Below are positions 16,254 through 24,010 of a DNA stretch of 64,000 nt, piece after piece. The stretch lies in assembly GCF_015710575.1 (NCBI RefSeq), contig NZ_CP065373.1:1240001-1304000 (forward strand), read 5' to 3'. The translations under genes were made by a program, and so were the position numbers. The notes beneath the pieces were generated by a model. The model was not told the DNA's origin. It did not search any database and saw only the letters and a list, made by a program, of their open reading frames with translations. The DNA comes from Mycolicibacterium mengxianglii. GTDB lineage: Bacteria; Actinomycetota; Actinomycetes; Mycobacteriales; Mycobacteriaceae. Position 1 is the first letter of the stretch. Each line of letters starts with the position of its first letter.

Positions 16254-16269
16254 TCGAACTATTGTTCGA
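16254..16269. promoter_or_regulatory. SOS box (LexA operator) TCGAAC-N4-GTTCGA
   Basis: A perfect 16-bp match to the mycobacterial/Bacillus-type SOS consensus TCGAAC-N4-GTTCGA. It ends 3 bases before the ATG of the HNH gene at 16273, so LexA bound here would sit over the transcription or translation start; a leaderless transcript would fit. Several 13E12-family genes of M. tuberculosis are known members of the LexA regulon. Confidence 0.85.
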
Positions 16270-16272
16270 GTC

Positions 16273-17646
16273 ATGGGAACATCAGCAGCTGCCGATCGCG
16301 AGGCGATGCTAGCTGCCGTGGCCCAGCTGGAATCCTTGACGGCGACGATGAATCGGTTGTCGATCGACGGGTTGACGCCGTTGGAGTTGTTGGAGTTGCA
16401 GCAGCGCCGCGAGGCGGTGTCGCGGGCGCAACCGGTGTTGGATCACCGGGTGTATCAACGGCTGCGCGCGGAGTGCACGCCGACGTCGTTGGGAGCAACG
16501 ACCTTCACGAAAGTCTTGTCGGCGCGGTTGCGGATCAGCGGCGAAGAAGCGGCGCGGCGCTTGAAGGATGCCGATGCCCTGGGTCCGCGGACCTCGATCA
16601 CCGGTGAGGTGTTGGAGCCGAAACTGCCGACCATCGCCCGGGGTCAGGCGCAAGGGTTGATCGGCACCGAGCACGTCAAGAAGATGCGGCGGTTTGTTAA
16701 GAAGTTGCCGTCGTTCGTCGATTACCAGACCCGCGAGGACGCGGAACGGCAGCTGGGGCAGCACGCCTGCGAACTCGACGCCGACAGTTTCGCCGAGGTC
16801 GTCGCCAGAACTGCCTACCTGCTCAACCAGGACGGGGAGTTCAGTGATGTGGATCGGGCCGCCAACCGGCATGTCCTGATGAGCCGGCAAGGCGCTGACG
16901 GGATGGTCACGGTCCGGGCGAAGCTGACCCCGGAAGCGGCGGCCACCCTGGAACCGATCTTCGAGAAACTGGCCGCGCCGGGGATGTGCAATCCCGACGA
17001 CGAGGCCCCCTGTGTCGACGGGCAGCCCGACGCGGTGAAGGCCAGCGCCGATGCCCGCAGCCTGGGTCAGCGTCAGCATGATGCCCTGGTTGCGATGGGT
17101 CGCATGGTGTTGATGTCGGGACAGCTGGGTCAGCTCAATGGGTTGCCGGCCACCATCGTCGTCAAGACGGAGCTCAAGGATCTGGAAAAGGGTGTCGGAC
17201 ACGGCCTGACGGCCGGCGGCACCCTGCTCCCCATGACAGACGTGCTTCGGCTGGCCTCGCATGCCTTCCATTACTTGGCGATCTTCGACGGCAAAGGGAT
17301 TCCGTTGCATCTGGGCCGCAGCAGGCGCATCGCCTCACCCGGGCAGCGGATCGTGTTGTTGGCCAAGCATCATGGCTGCACGGCACCGGGGTGCACCGCC
17401 AGTGGTTATCGCTGCCAAGTGCACCATGCGAACAGAGACTGGAAAGCCGGCGGCGAAACCAACATCGACGACCTCACCCTGGCCTGCGGGCCGGACAACC
17501 GGATGGTCGAGACCACCGGCTGGACCACCCGCAACCGCCCCGACGGGGTGACGGAGTGGATCCCGCCACCGGAGCTGGACTGCGGCCAATCCCGCACCAA
17601 CACCTACCACCACCCCGACCGGATCCTCGCCCCCGACGATCCGTAA
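16273..17646 (+). CDS. DUF222 / HNH endonuclease-like protein (13E12 repeat family), LexA-controlled
   Basis: 457 aa from ATG 16273, directly behind a perfect SOS box; an earlier in-frame start at 16186 would run through that box. DUF222 covers about residues 30-330; the C-terminal HNH-type zinc region reads CTAPGCTASGYRCQVHH with GGETNIDDLTLACGPDN. The last motif position, usually His-His or His-Asn, is Asp-Asn, so nuclease activity may be weakened. The protein ends in a short His/Pro/Asp-rich tail. Family function in DNA damage is not established. A strong terminator follows at 17736. Confidence 0.88.
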   Translation: MGTSAAADREAMLAAVAQLESLTATMNRLSIDGLTPLELLELQQRREAVSRAQPVLDHRVYQRLRAECTPTSLGATTFTKVLSARLRISGEEAARRLKDADALGPRTSITGEVLEPKLPTIARGQAQGLIGTEHVKKMRRFVKKLPSFVDYQTREDAERQLGQHACELDADSFAEVVARTAYLLNQDGEFSDVDRAANRHVLMSRQGADGMVTVRAKLTPEAAATLEPIFEKLAAPGMCNPDDEAPCVDGQPDAVKASADARSLGQRQHDALVAMGRMVLMSGQLGQLNGLPATIVVKTELKDLEKGVGHGLTAGGTLLPMTDVLRLASHAFHYLAIFDGKGIPLHLGRSRRIASPGQRIVLLAKHHGCTAPGCTASGYRCQVHHANRDWKAGGETNIDDLTLACGPDNRMVETTGWTTRNRPDGVTEWIPPPELDCGQSRTNTYHHPDRILAPDDP

Positions 17647-17735
17647 GCAACTGCGAGTCAACAGAACCGGCAACCGACGGGCCATGCGTCCCGGTCGGCT
17701 GCCGGCGCGTGACGATTCACCTATCCGGCACAAAT

Positions 17736-17766
17736 AAAACACCCCGCGCTCAGCGCGGGGTGTTTT
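17736..17766. terminator. strong bidirectional-looking rho-independent terminator
   Basis: A perfect stem (AAAACACCCCGCG against CGCGGGGTGTTTT, 4-nt loop CTCA) with A-tract and T-tract at the two feet, 90 bp after the HNH stop. It can end transcription from the HNH gene on the plus strand and from the P450 operon on the minus strand. Confidence 0.88.
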
Positions 17767-17797
17767 GTGTGGAGCGGTGGCCTACCAGTGCCGGATT

Positions 17798-17848
17798 GAC
17801 TGGTTCCTCAGCGGGGCTCGTGCCTCGCCTCGCATCGGTCACCAGTCG
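17798..17848. repeat. 51-bp direct repeat, copy 1
   Basis: Nearly identical to 17860-17910 (differences: G/T and T/C in the middle). Each copy begins GACTGGT and ends ACCAGTC, a 7-bp terminal inverted repeat, so each could fold into a hairpin. Copy period is 62 bp. Confidence 0.8.
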
Positions 17849-17859
17849 TGTGTTGGATG

Positions 17860-17910
17860 GACTGGTTCCTCAGCGGGGCTCGTTCCTCGCCCCGCATCGG
17901 TCACCAGTCG
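17860..17910. repeat. 51-bp direct repeat, copy 2, overlapping the end of the P450 gene
   Basis: Second copy of the 17798 element. Its last 10 bases are the final codons and stop of the P450 gene, which suggests the repeat arose by duplication of that gene's 3' end and trailer, or that the gene end lies in a mobile small repeat. Confidence 0.8.
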
Positions 17911-19262
17911 ATCACCGCCGCCTCCTTGCGCTCCGTGATCGGCCGCGCCAGTTCTTGCTCATTGCAGATCCGCTGCAGGTTCGCCAACGTTTCCTCAAGA
18001 CCTGGCCCCTGCTTCTTGCCCGGGGTGAAGGTCGCGGGCAGATGCCTCATGCCTTGGATGACGCCGATCGTGTCGTAGTGCACGGTCCCCTCGGGATCGC
18101 ACTGGTAATCCGGCATCCTGTCGAGTACCGCGGTGAGCATCGACTTGAACACCGTGCGGGCCACATTCGATCCCACGCAACGGTGCACGCCGATACCGAA
18201 GCTGAAGTGCCGGTTGCCCTTACGGTCCAACATGATCTCGTTGGGGTTCTCGAATACCGACGGGTCACGATTGGCCATCGCCCAGGACAGCCAAAGCCGC
18301 TCGAATTTCTTGAACTGCTGGCCCTCGACTTCAACATCATCGGCGAACGTGCGGCCGTCACCCGGGGCCGGAGTGAAGAATCGAAGGAACTCCTCGGTGG
18401 CGGGGTTGAGCAAGGCCTCGCGCTCGCGGCTCAGTAGCTCGCGCTCTTGTGGATGCTCGCCCAGCCACTCCAGCGCATGTGCCGTCAACGCAGTGGTCGT
18501 GTCGAAACCTCCGCCGATGATCAGCCCGAGATTGCCCAATATCTCTATATCCGGGGCCGGCTCGCCGTCGATACGCAACTGCAGTAATGCGTTGATCAAG
18601 CCCGGTCGCGGATTTTCCTTGATCGCAAACATGTTGGTGAGTAGGTCGATACCCATCTCACGGTGTTGTTCGTTGATCTTCTCGCGCTCAGGGGAGTGCT
18701 CAGGGGTGTACACCGCGGCGTGGGTGGGCTCGCTGTAGACGGTCCACTTCTTGAGGTCCAGACCCATCATCGCCAGGGTGAGCACTGCCGGAACCACGTT
18801 GGCCAGGTCGTCGACGAAATCGATGCGACCAGACTCGATGTGCTCATCGAGTGCTGCTCGGGTGATCTCGTCGATGAAGGGCACCCAGCGCTTGATCGCC
18901 GCGGGTGACAGATACGGGTTCAGTGCACCCCGGTAGGTGCTGTGCTCCGGCTCGTCCATCTCGAGGATGCCGCCCCGAACCACGGTGGCGCGGCTGGCCT
19001 TCGGGATGGTGATGCCCTGAAACGGAGTCTCGCCGGTGATGTCGTGGTGGTTGGACACCGCCGGGCAGCGGGCGAGCTCGAACACATGCTTGCTGTCCGC
19101 AGCGACCCAGTGCCCGTCATAGGTGTCAGTCCAGGCCATCGGGCACTTGGACTGCATCTCCTCGGTGATCTTCTCGAACTGAGCCCGGTACTCCGGAGTG
19201 TGCCGGTCGAAGTAGTAGTCGTTCTTCTTCCGCTCGTCGTCAGTGACGTCGTTGACGCTCAA
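17901..19262 (-). CDS. cytochrome P450
   Basis: 453 aa from TTG 19262, which is preceded by AAGGGAGAC at good spacing; reading further upstream enters non-P450 Ser/Pro-rich sequence. P450 landmarks: oxygen-activating I helix GGGFDTTT, E-x2-R in EEFLR, and the heme loop FSFGIGVHRCVG with the Cys ligand. It hydroxylates a substrate using electrons from the ferredoxin encoded 37 nt upstream. Operon order on the minus strand: small ORF, mycofactocin-type SDR, ferredoxin, P450. The CYP family is not assigned. No ferredoxin reductase is in the operon. Confidence 0.93.
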   Translation of the reverse strand: MSVNDVTDDERKKNDYYFDRHTPEYRAQFEKITEEMQSKCPMAWTDTYDGHWVAADSKHVFELARCPAVSNHHDITGETPFQGITIPKASRATVVRGGILEMDEPEHSTYRGALNPYLSPAAIKRWVPFIDEITRAALDEHIESGRIDFVDDLANVVPAVLTLAMMGLDLKKWTVYSEPTHAAVYTPEHSPEREKINEQHREMGIDLLTNMFAIKENPRPGLINALLQLRIDGEPAPDIEILGNLGLIIGGGFDTTTALTAHALEWLGEHPQERELLSREREALLNPATEEFLRFFTPAPGDGRTFADDVEVEGQQFKKFERLWLSWAMANRDPSVFENPNEIMLDRKGNRHFSFGIGVHRCVGSNVARTVFKSMLTAVLDRMPDYQCDPEGTVHYDTIGVIQGMRHLPATFTPGKKQGPGLEETLANLQRICNEQELARPITERKEAAVIDW

Positions 19263-19299
19263 CGGTGTGTCTCCCTTGATGATTCGATGCGCGCTGCGG

Positions 19300-19491
19300 T
19301 CATTCGAGGATGATGGCTTGTTCAGGGCAGGACTGAGCGGCCTCGCGGACGGCATCTTGCTGGTCGGCCGGGACGATCTCGTGTACTGCCGAGGCGTGGC
19401 CATCGACGTCGTCGAGCTCGAAGGAATCAGGGGCGATCATCGCGCACAGGGTATGGCCCTGGCACTTCGCGCCGTCGACCCAAACCTTCAT
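19300..19491 (-). CDS. ferredoxin, [3Fe-4S] type, P450 partner
   Basis: 63 aa, ATG 19491 preceded by GGAGGGAAATGAC. C10-x5-C16 (CQGHTLC, with His at the variable ligand position) and C55 in SCPEQAI define the small ferredoxin found beside actinobacterial P450s. A longer reading upstream is Arg-rich and not ferredoxin. It lies directly between the SDR and the P450 and is the obvious electron donor for the latter. Confidence 0.92.
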   Translation of the reverse strand: MKVWVDGAKCQGHTLCAMIAPDSFELDDVDGHASAVHEIVPADQQDAVREAAQSCPEQAIILE

Positions 19492-19544
19492 CGTCATTTC
19501 CCTCCGGACCGGAACATGTTGTGCGTCAAAGGAATCTACGGACA

Positions 19545-20405
19545 TCAGACGTGGTAGTCGTACCATTTGAGGTAACCGCCTGCGTCGACCCGCAGTTGCA
19601 TTCCGGTGACGAAGCGTGACTCGTCGGAGGCCAGCCACAGCACCGCATTGCTGATGTCTTCGGGTTCGACGAAATTCACTTTCATCGCCTGCTGGATACC
19701 GAACACGGGCTCCGCGTCGGCGCGCGTGGGCTTCTCGAGGTCCGGCCGGAACGAGCGGTACATCGGCTCGCTCTGCAGCATGTCGGTGTTGCAGTTGGTC
19801 GGATGGATCACGTTGGCTCTGATGCCGCGCACGGCGAGTTCGGTGGCTAGATAGTGCACGTATTCCGAGATCATCCGCTTGGAGACCATGTAGCCCATGC
19901 CACCCGGGTCACCCCCGGGGTTGGGCTTGTCGTGCGCATCCATGAGTGCGGCGGCCGATGCCGTCGCGATGATCGACGCGCCCTCCTTCAGGTGGGGGAG
20001 CGCGACCTGGATGGCGTTGATGGTGCCGATCAGGTTGGTGTTGATGCCGTCGGTCCACGCCTGCATCGGCGGCTGGCCCTTCATCGCGGCAATGCCGGCC
20101 TGCGCCACCACGATGTCCACCTTGCCCAGTTCGGCGATGCCGTTTTCCAGCGCCGTCTTGAGTTGGCTCGCCTCGCGGACATCGGCCTGGGCGATGATCG
20201 CCTTGCGGCCGGCCTTCTCGACGAACTGCGCGGTCTCTTCCAGGTCCTCCGGCGTTGCCAGCGGGTAGCCGATGGTGTCGATATCAGCGCAGATGTCAAC
20301 GGCGATGATGTCGGCACCTTCTTCGGCGAGCCTGATGGCGTGGCTACGCCCCTGCCCGCGGGCGGCACCGGTGATGAAAGCGACCTTGCCCTCAACGCGT
20401 CCCAT
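19545..20405 (-). CDS. mycofactocin-coupled SDR-family oxidoreductase
   Basis: 286 aa from ATG 20405 with AAGGGAAC 7 nt ahead; an ATG at 20420 is too close to the upstream ORF. The cofactor loop reads TGAARGQGRSHA and then EEGADIIAVDIC, the signature of the SDR group whose NAD is not exchangeable and which passes electrons to mycofactocin. A roughly 25-residue insert follows (about residues 45-70). Catalytic Tyr-Lys is in YMVSKRM. It should oxidise an alcohol, plausibly the product of the P450. It starts 11 nt after the small ORF stop. Confidence 0.9.
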   Translation of the reverse strand: MGRVEGKVAFITGAARGQGRSHAIRLAEEGADIIAVDICADIDTIGYPLATPEDLEETAQFVEKAGRKAIIAQADVREASQLKTALENGIAELGKVDIVVAQAGIAAMKGQPPMQAWTDGINTNLIGTINAIQVALPHLKEGASIIATASAAALMDAHDKPNPGGDPGGMGYMVSKRMISEYVHYLATELAVRGIRANVIHPTNCNTDMLQSEPMYRSFRPDLEKPTRADAEPVFGIQQAMKVNFVEPEDISNAVLWLASDESRFVTGMQLRVDAGGYLKWYDYHV

Positions 20406-20416
20406 GGATGTTCCCT

Positions 20417-20581
20417 TCACTCAGTGTCATTCGTGGCTGGCTGATAGGTGGTGGTGAACTCCTCGCCATTCGAGCGCTTCCGGGACCGGGCGATGAGTGC
20501 GGGCGGGGGATCGTGGGGCGTTTCAGACATGGCGATGCCCTCAACCCCGAGCGCAGGGGTGAGGGTGACGGTCTCTGTCAT
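20417..20581 (-). CDS. small 54-aa protein at the head of the SDR-ferredoxin-P450 operon
   Basis: An ATG-TGA frame of 54 codons, ATG 20581 with AAAGGG about 10 nt upstream. Third codon positions are overwhelmingly G or C, as in real genes of this GC content. The SDR ribosome site overlaps its stop, so the two are probably coupled. Sequence features: a proline cluster HDPPPAL, then a basic stretch ARSRKRSNGEEF. No signal peptide or membrane helix. I do not recognise it; the short length is why it would be missed by gene callers. It may be an operon-specific accessory peptide. Confidence 0.6.
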   Translation of the reverse strand: MTETVTLTPALGVEGIAMSETPHDPPPALIARSRKRSNGEEFTTTYQPATNDTE

Positions 20582-20604
20582 CAAGAACAGCCCTTTCGAT
20601 TATG

Positions 20605-20617
20605 AGAACCGTACTCT
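20605..20617. promoter_or_regulatory. palindrome AGAAC-N3-ACTCT, candidate operator
   Basis: Imperfect member of the AGAAT-N3-ATTCT set, 24 bp upstream of the small ORF start and inside the 222-bp divergent region to the aldehyde dehydrogenase (20804). An AT-rich stretch GAATGTAATATTC at 20747 in the same region may be a second site. Confidence 0.4.
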
Positions 20618-20803
20618 CGGGTCAGATGGTCTCGCAAGGTTTGTGGACGACCAGTCTTGAAATGCGCAAATGGTCCGGACCAGGCGGCTGGGGCCGTTTG
20701 ACAGGGCGGTCGAACTACTGGTTAGTTGCTTGAGTTCTCGTGTGACGAATGTAATATTCGCGCAGAATGAGAATCGAGTTTTCCAACTCGCGAAGGAGGG
20801 TTG

Positions 20804-22360
20804 ATGGGATCCACGGAAGCAGTCCAGGCGGCCACGGCAGGCGCCGGAGAATCCGCGTCGGGCAATGGTGCAGGTAATGCTGCTACCGCGGGACGTCCCG
20901 CCGACCGCCGGCTACTGATCAACGGGGAACTCATCGACACCGGCCGGACATTTCCCAGCCTCAACCCGGCTACCGGTGACGTCTTGGGGTACGCCCCCGA
21001 CGCTGAAGTCGCCGACGCCGAAGCGGCCGTCGCCGCGGCCCGGAAGGCGTTTGACACCGCCGAGTGGGCCACCGATGTCGACCTGCGGATCCGCTGCCTG
21101 GAGCAGTTCCATCAGGCGTTGATCGATCATCGTGACGAACTGGGGCAGCTGACCACGGACGAAGTGGGTGCCACGCCGGCGTTACTGGCGGGCGCCCAGC
21201 TGGATCAGCCGGTGGCCATCGTGAAGTACTACGCCGATCTGCTGAAGACTTATTCGATGACCGAGGATCTCGGCAACATCGAGAGCCGCGGCATGCAACA
21301 TCACCGGTGGGTCGAGAAAGAAGCCGCCGGCGTCGTCGCCGCGATCATCGCCTACAACTATCCGAATCAGCTGGCGCTGGCCAAGCTCGCTCCCGCCTTG
21401 GCCGCCGGGTGCACCGTCGTGCTCAAGGCTGCGCCGGACGCCCCACTGATCACCCTGGCTCTCGGTGAGCTGATCGCCAATCACACCGACATTCCGGCCG
21501 GTGTGGTCAACGTCCTCTCCGGTGCTGATCCCGCAGTAGGAGCGGTACTGACCACCGACCCCGACGTAGACATGGTCACGTTCACCGGGTCGACACCGAC
21601 GGGTCGGCGCATCATGGCCGCCGCCAGTGACACGCTCAAGCGCGTCTTCCTCGAACTCGGCGGGAAGTCCGCTGCAATCGTGTTGGACGATGCAGACTTT
21701 CAAACCGCGGCAGTGTTCTCGGCGTTCAGTATGGTGACCCACGCGGGGCAGGGCTGCGCGCTGACGTCGCGGTTGCTCGTGCCCAAGTCTCATCACGACG
21801 AGATCGTCGAACTGGTCAAGGCGAACTTCTCCTTTGTGCGTTACGGCGACCCGAACGACCCCAAGACCTACATGGGTCCCCTGATCAGTGAGAAGCAGCG
21901 CGACAAGGTAGACGCCATGGTGCAGCGCGCCGTGGCTGCCGGCGCAACGCTGGTGACGGGCGGCGAGAAGAAAGGGCCCGGCTACTTCTACACGCCGACG
22001 CTGCTGACCAACGTCGATCCGGACGCCGAGATCGCGCAGGAGGAGGTGTTCGGTCCGGTGCTGGCAGTCATCGCCTATGACGACGACGACGATGCGGTCC
22101 GTATCGCCAACAACTCGATCTACGGCCTGTCGGGTGCGATCTTCGGTGGGGAGGAACGCGCGCTTGCCATGGCCCGGCGCATCCGCACCGGCACGTTCTC
22201 GATCAACGGCGGCAACTACTTCAGTCCGGATGCTCCTTTCGGTGGTTACAAGCAGTCCGGTATCGGCCGTGAGATGGGCGAGGCGGGGCTCGAGGAGTTC
22301 CAGGAACGCAAGACGTTCGCGACGGTGGTACCTCAGGCCGACAAAGAGGGCGCAGCATGA
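20804..22360 (+). CDS. aldehyde dehydrogenase family protein
   Basis: 518 aa, ATG 20804 behind AAGGAGGG. The first 30 residues are Ala/Gly-rich and lie outside the fold. ALDH landmarks: AAIIAYNYPNQLAL, general base Glu in FLELGGKSAA, nucleophile in AGQGCALTS, EEVFGPVLAV. Divergent from the small ORF/SDR/ferredoxin/P450 operon and overlapping (ATGA) the CoA-transferase start. The pair would oxidise the aldehyde from the SDR to an acid, then make the CoA thioester. Confidence 0.93.
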   Translation: MGSTEAVQAATAGAGESASGNGAGNAATAGRPADRRLLINGELIDTGRTFPSLNPATGDVLGYAPDAEVADAEAAVAAARKAFDTAEWATDVDLRIRCLEQFHQALIDHRDELGQLTTDEVGATPALLAGAQLDQPVAIVKYYADLLKTYSMTEDLGNIESRGMQHHRWVEKEAAGVVAAIIAYNYPNQLALAKLAPALAAGCTVVLKAAPDAPLITLALGELIANHTDIPAGVVNVLSGADPAVGAVLTTDPDVDMVTFTGSTPTGRRIMAAASDTLKRVFLELGGKSAAIVLDDADFQTAAVFSAFSMVTHAGQGCALTSRLLVPKSHHDEIVELVKANFSFVRYGDPNDPKTYMGPLISEKQRDKVDAMVQRAVAAGATLVTGGEKKGPGYFYTPTLLTNVDPDAEIAQEEVFGPVLAVIAYDDDDDAVRIANNSIYGLSGAIFGGEERALAMARRIRTGTFSINGGNYFSPDAPFGGYKQSGIGREMGEAGLEEFQERKTFATVVPQADKEGAA

Positions 22361-23565
22361 GCGGTCCATTGGAGGGGATCCGGGTCCTCGAAGTGGCGAT
22401 GTACGGGTTCGTCCCGTCGGCCGGCGCAGTCCTGCGTGAGTGGGGCGCCGAGGTGATCAAGGTCGAGCATGCGGTGACCGGCGACCCGCAACGCGGGCTC
22501 CGCCAGACCGGCGCCTTGAAAGTCGACGGCGACCCGAACCCGAACATCGAGCACGCGAACCGCGGGAAGCGCAGCATCGGGCTGGACATGTCCGTGCCGG
22601 AAGGCAAGGAAGTCCTGCTCGAACTCGCCCGCCGGGCCGACGTCTTCCTGACGAGCTTCCTGCCGGGGCACCGCACCAAGTTCGGTATCGACGTCGACGA
22701 CATCCGTGCGGTCAACCCAACCATCATCTACGCCAGAGGAAGCGCCCTCGGCCCGCGTGGACTGGAATCGGAAAAAGGCGGCTATGACATGACCGCCTTC
22801 TGGTGCCGGGCGGGAACCGCCGCGACGATCACCCCGCCGGGAATGCAGGGCATGATCGCCCCGCCGGGGCCGGCGTTCGGTGACACCATCTCCGGTACCA
22901 ACCTCGCGGGCGGTGTCGCCGCGGCGCTGCTGAAGCGGGAACGCACCGGCGAACCCTCGGTGGTCGACGTGTCGCTGCTGGGCAGCGGGCTGTGGTCCAT
23001 GGGGCACACCATCGCTCTGACAACGCATCTGCAGCAGCGGCTCGAGGCCCCGGTTCCGGGTGTCCACGGGTCGCCGATCAATCCGCTGGTTGGTCTGTAT
23101 GCCACCGCGGATGACCGCTACATCTCGTTCGTCATGATGCAGCCGACCAAGTTCTGGGCCGACGTCTGCCGGCACATGGACCTCGAGGATCTGATCGATG
23201 ATCCACGGTTTGCCACGGCCGAGTCGATCGCCACCCACACGGCGGACGCGGTAGAGATCCTGACCGAGGCCATGGCCAAACGGACACTGCCGGAGTGGAG
23301 TGAACGCTTCGCCACGCTGGCCGGCCCGTGGGCGCCGGTGCAGGACACTCTGCAAGCAGCAGAGGACGCCCAGGTCCGCGCGAACGAATACCTGGTACAG
23401 GCAGGGGAACTCGAGCTGGTCGCGAACCCGGTACAGTTCGACGTCGCAGCCCCGAGCACGGCCGCAGCGCCGGCCTTCGCTGAACAGACCGATGAGATCC
23501 TGCTCGAGATCGGTCTGGACTGGGACCGCATCATCGACCTCAAAACCGCCGGCGCGGTCACCTAG
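22357..23565 (+). CDS. CaiB/BaiF-type (family III) CoA transferase
   Basis: 402 aa, ATG 22357 in an ATGA overlap with the ALDH stop. Family III marks: LEGIRVLEVAM at the N-terminus, GAEVIKVEH, NRGKRSIGLDM, and the catalytic Asp in KGGYDMTAF near residue 145. It transfers CoA between carboxylic acids through an aspartyl-anhydride intermediate. Being translated with the aldehyde dehydrogenase, it most likely activates the acid formed by that enzyme for beta-oxidation. Confidence 0.92.
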   Translation: MSGPLEGIRVLEVAMYGFVPSAGAVLREWGAEVIKVEHAVTGDPQRGLRQTGALKVDGDPNPNIEHANRGKRSIGLDMSVPEGKEVLLELARRADVFLTSFLPGHRTKFGIDVDDIRAVNPTIIYARGSALGPRGLESEKGGYDMTAFWCRAGTAATITPPGMQGMIAPPGPAFGDTISGTNLAGGVAAALLKRERTGEPSVVDVSLLGSGLWSMGHTIALTTHLQQRLEAPVPGVHGSPINPLVGLYATADDRYISFVMMQPTKFWADVCRHMDLEDLIDDPRFATAESIATHTADAVEILTEAMAKRTLPEWSERFATLAGPWAPVQDTLQAAEDAQVRANEYLVQAGELELVANPVQFDVAAPSTAAAPAFAEQTDEILLEIGLDWDRIIDLKTAGAVT

Positions 23566-23581
23566 GCCGCTGGAGAACCCC

Positions 23582-24010
23582 ATGCCGTTCACCATCACGA
23601 CAGGTACGCGACTGCCCTGCAGGTACTGTGATGCGCGTCCCATCGACACCGTTGATGAGACCGCTGTCACTGCGGCTCTGGCTCGGCCCGGCGTAGGCAA
23701 ATTCGTCGGCCATCGGCCGTGCTGCCGGGCAGTCGGCGATGTTGTCGTCGCGCGCGATCACGGGCTCGTTGCTCTACAGGCGGCCAGGATCGTGGAAACC
23801 GTTGTCAGTGTTGGTTTTCCGGCGTCGCAGTCAGCTTTGCCAAAGTACGGTAATCGGGCTGCACTTGATTTTCGCAGAGTAACCGTGCGATCCGCAGTTA
23901 CCGACTACGGTTATGCATCCAACCTGGGAATCACCCTCTCGCACAATGCCGGCGGGCCCGTAGTCGTGTCAGCATTGACCAATCTAGAAGGGCCGGGCGA
24001 TGGCGAGTAA
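23582..24010 (+). CDS. hypothetical protein ahead of the mce operon (doubtful)
   Basis: 142 codons from ATG 23582, 17 nt after the CoA-transferase stop. Residues 1-70 have GC-ending codons and a Cys pair (CRYC) plus a later Cys-Cys, and may be a small zinc protein. The second half has less biased codons and covers the likely promoter of the mce operon, where TAACCG/CGGTTA-like motifs recur (23879-23912). It overlaps the yrbEA start by 11 nt. I do not recognise it; the true gene may be shorter or absent. Confidence 0.4.
   Translation: MPFTITTGTRLPCRYCDARPIDTVDETAVTAALARPGVGKFVGHRPCCRAVGDVVVARDHGLVALQAARIVETVVSVGFPASQSALPKYGNRAALDFRRVTVRSAVTDYGYASNLGITLSHNAGGPVVVSALTNLEGPGDGE

Noticed and set aside
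16309..17310. 333-codon minus-strand frame across the HNH gene
   Set aside because: Gln/Arg-rich shadow frame; the plus strand has DUF222/HNH motifs and an SOS box.
16273..17646. Insertion sequence or transposase
   Set aside because: DUF222/HNH proteins are not transposases; no flanking inverted repeats or target duplication seen.
17798..17910. CRISPR array
   Set aside because: Only two copies separated by 11 bp, no spacer-length unit and no cas genes.
21182..23700. Long open frames on the minus strand (up to about 455 codons) opposite the aldehyde dehydrogenase and CoA transferase
   Set aside because: They are antisense shadows of high-GC coding sequence: composition is His/Arg/Val-rich, no domain is recognisable, and the plus-strand proteins carry full family motifs.
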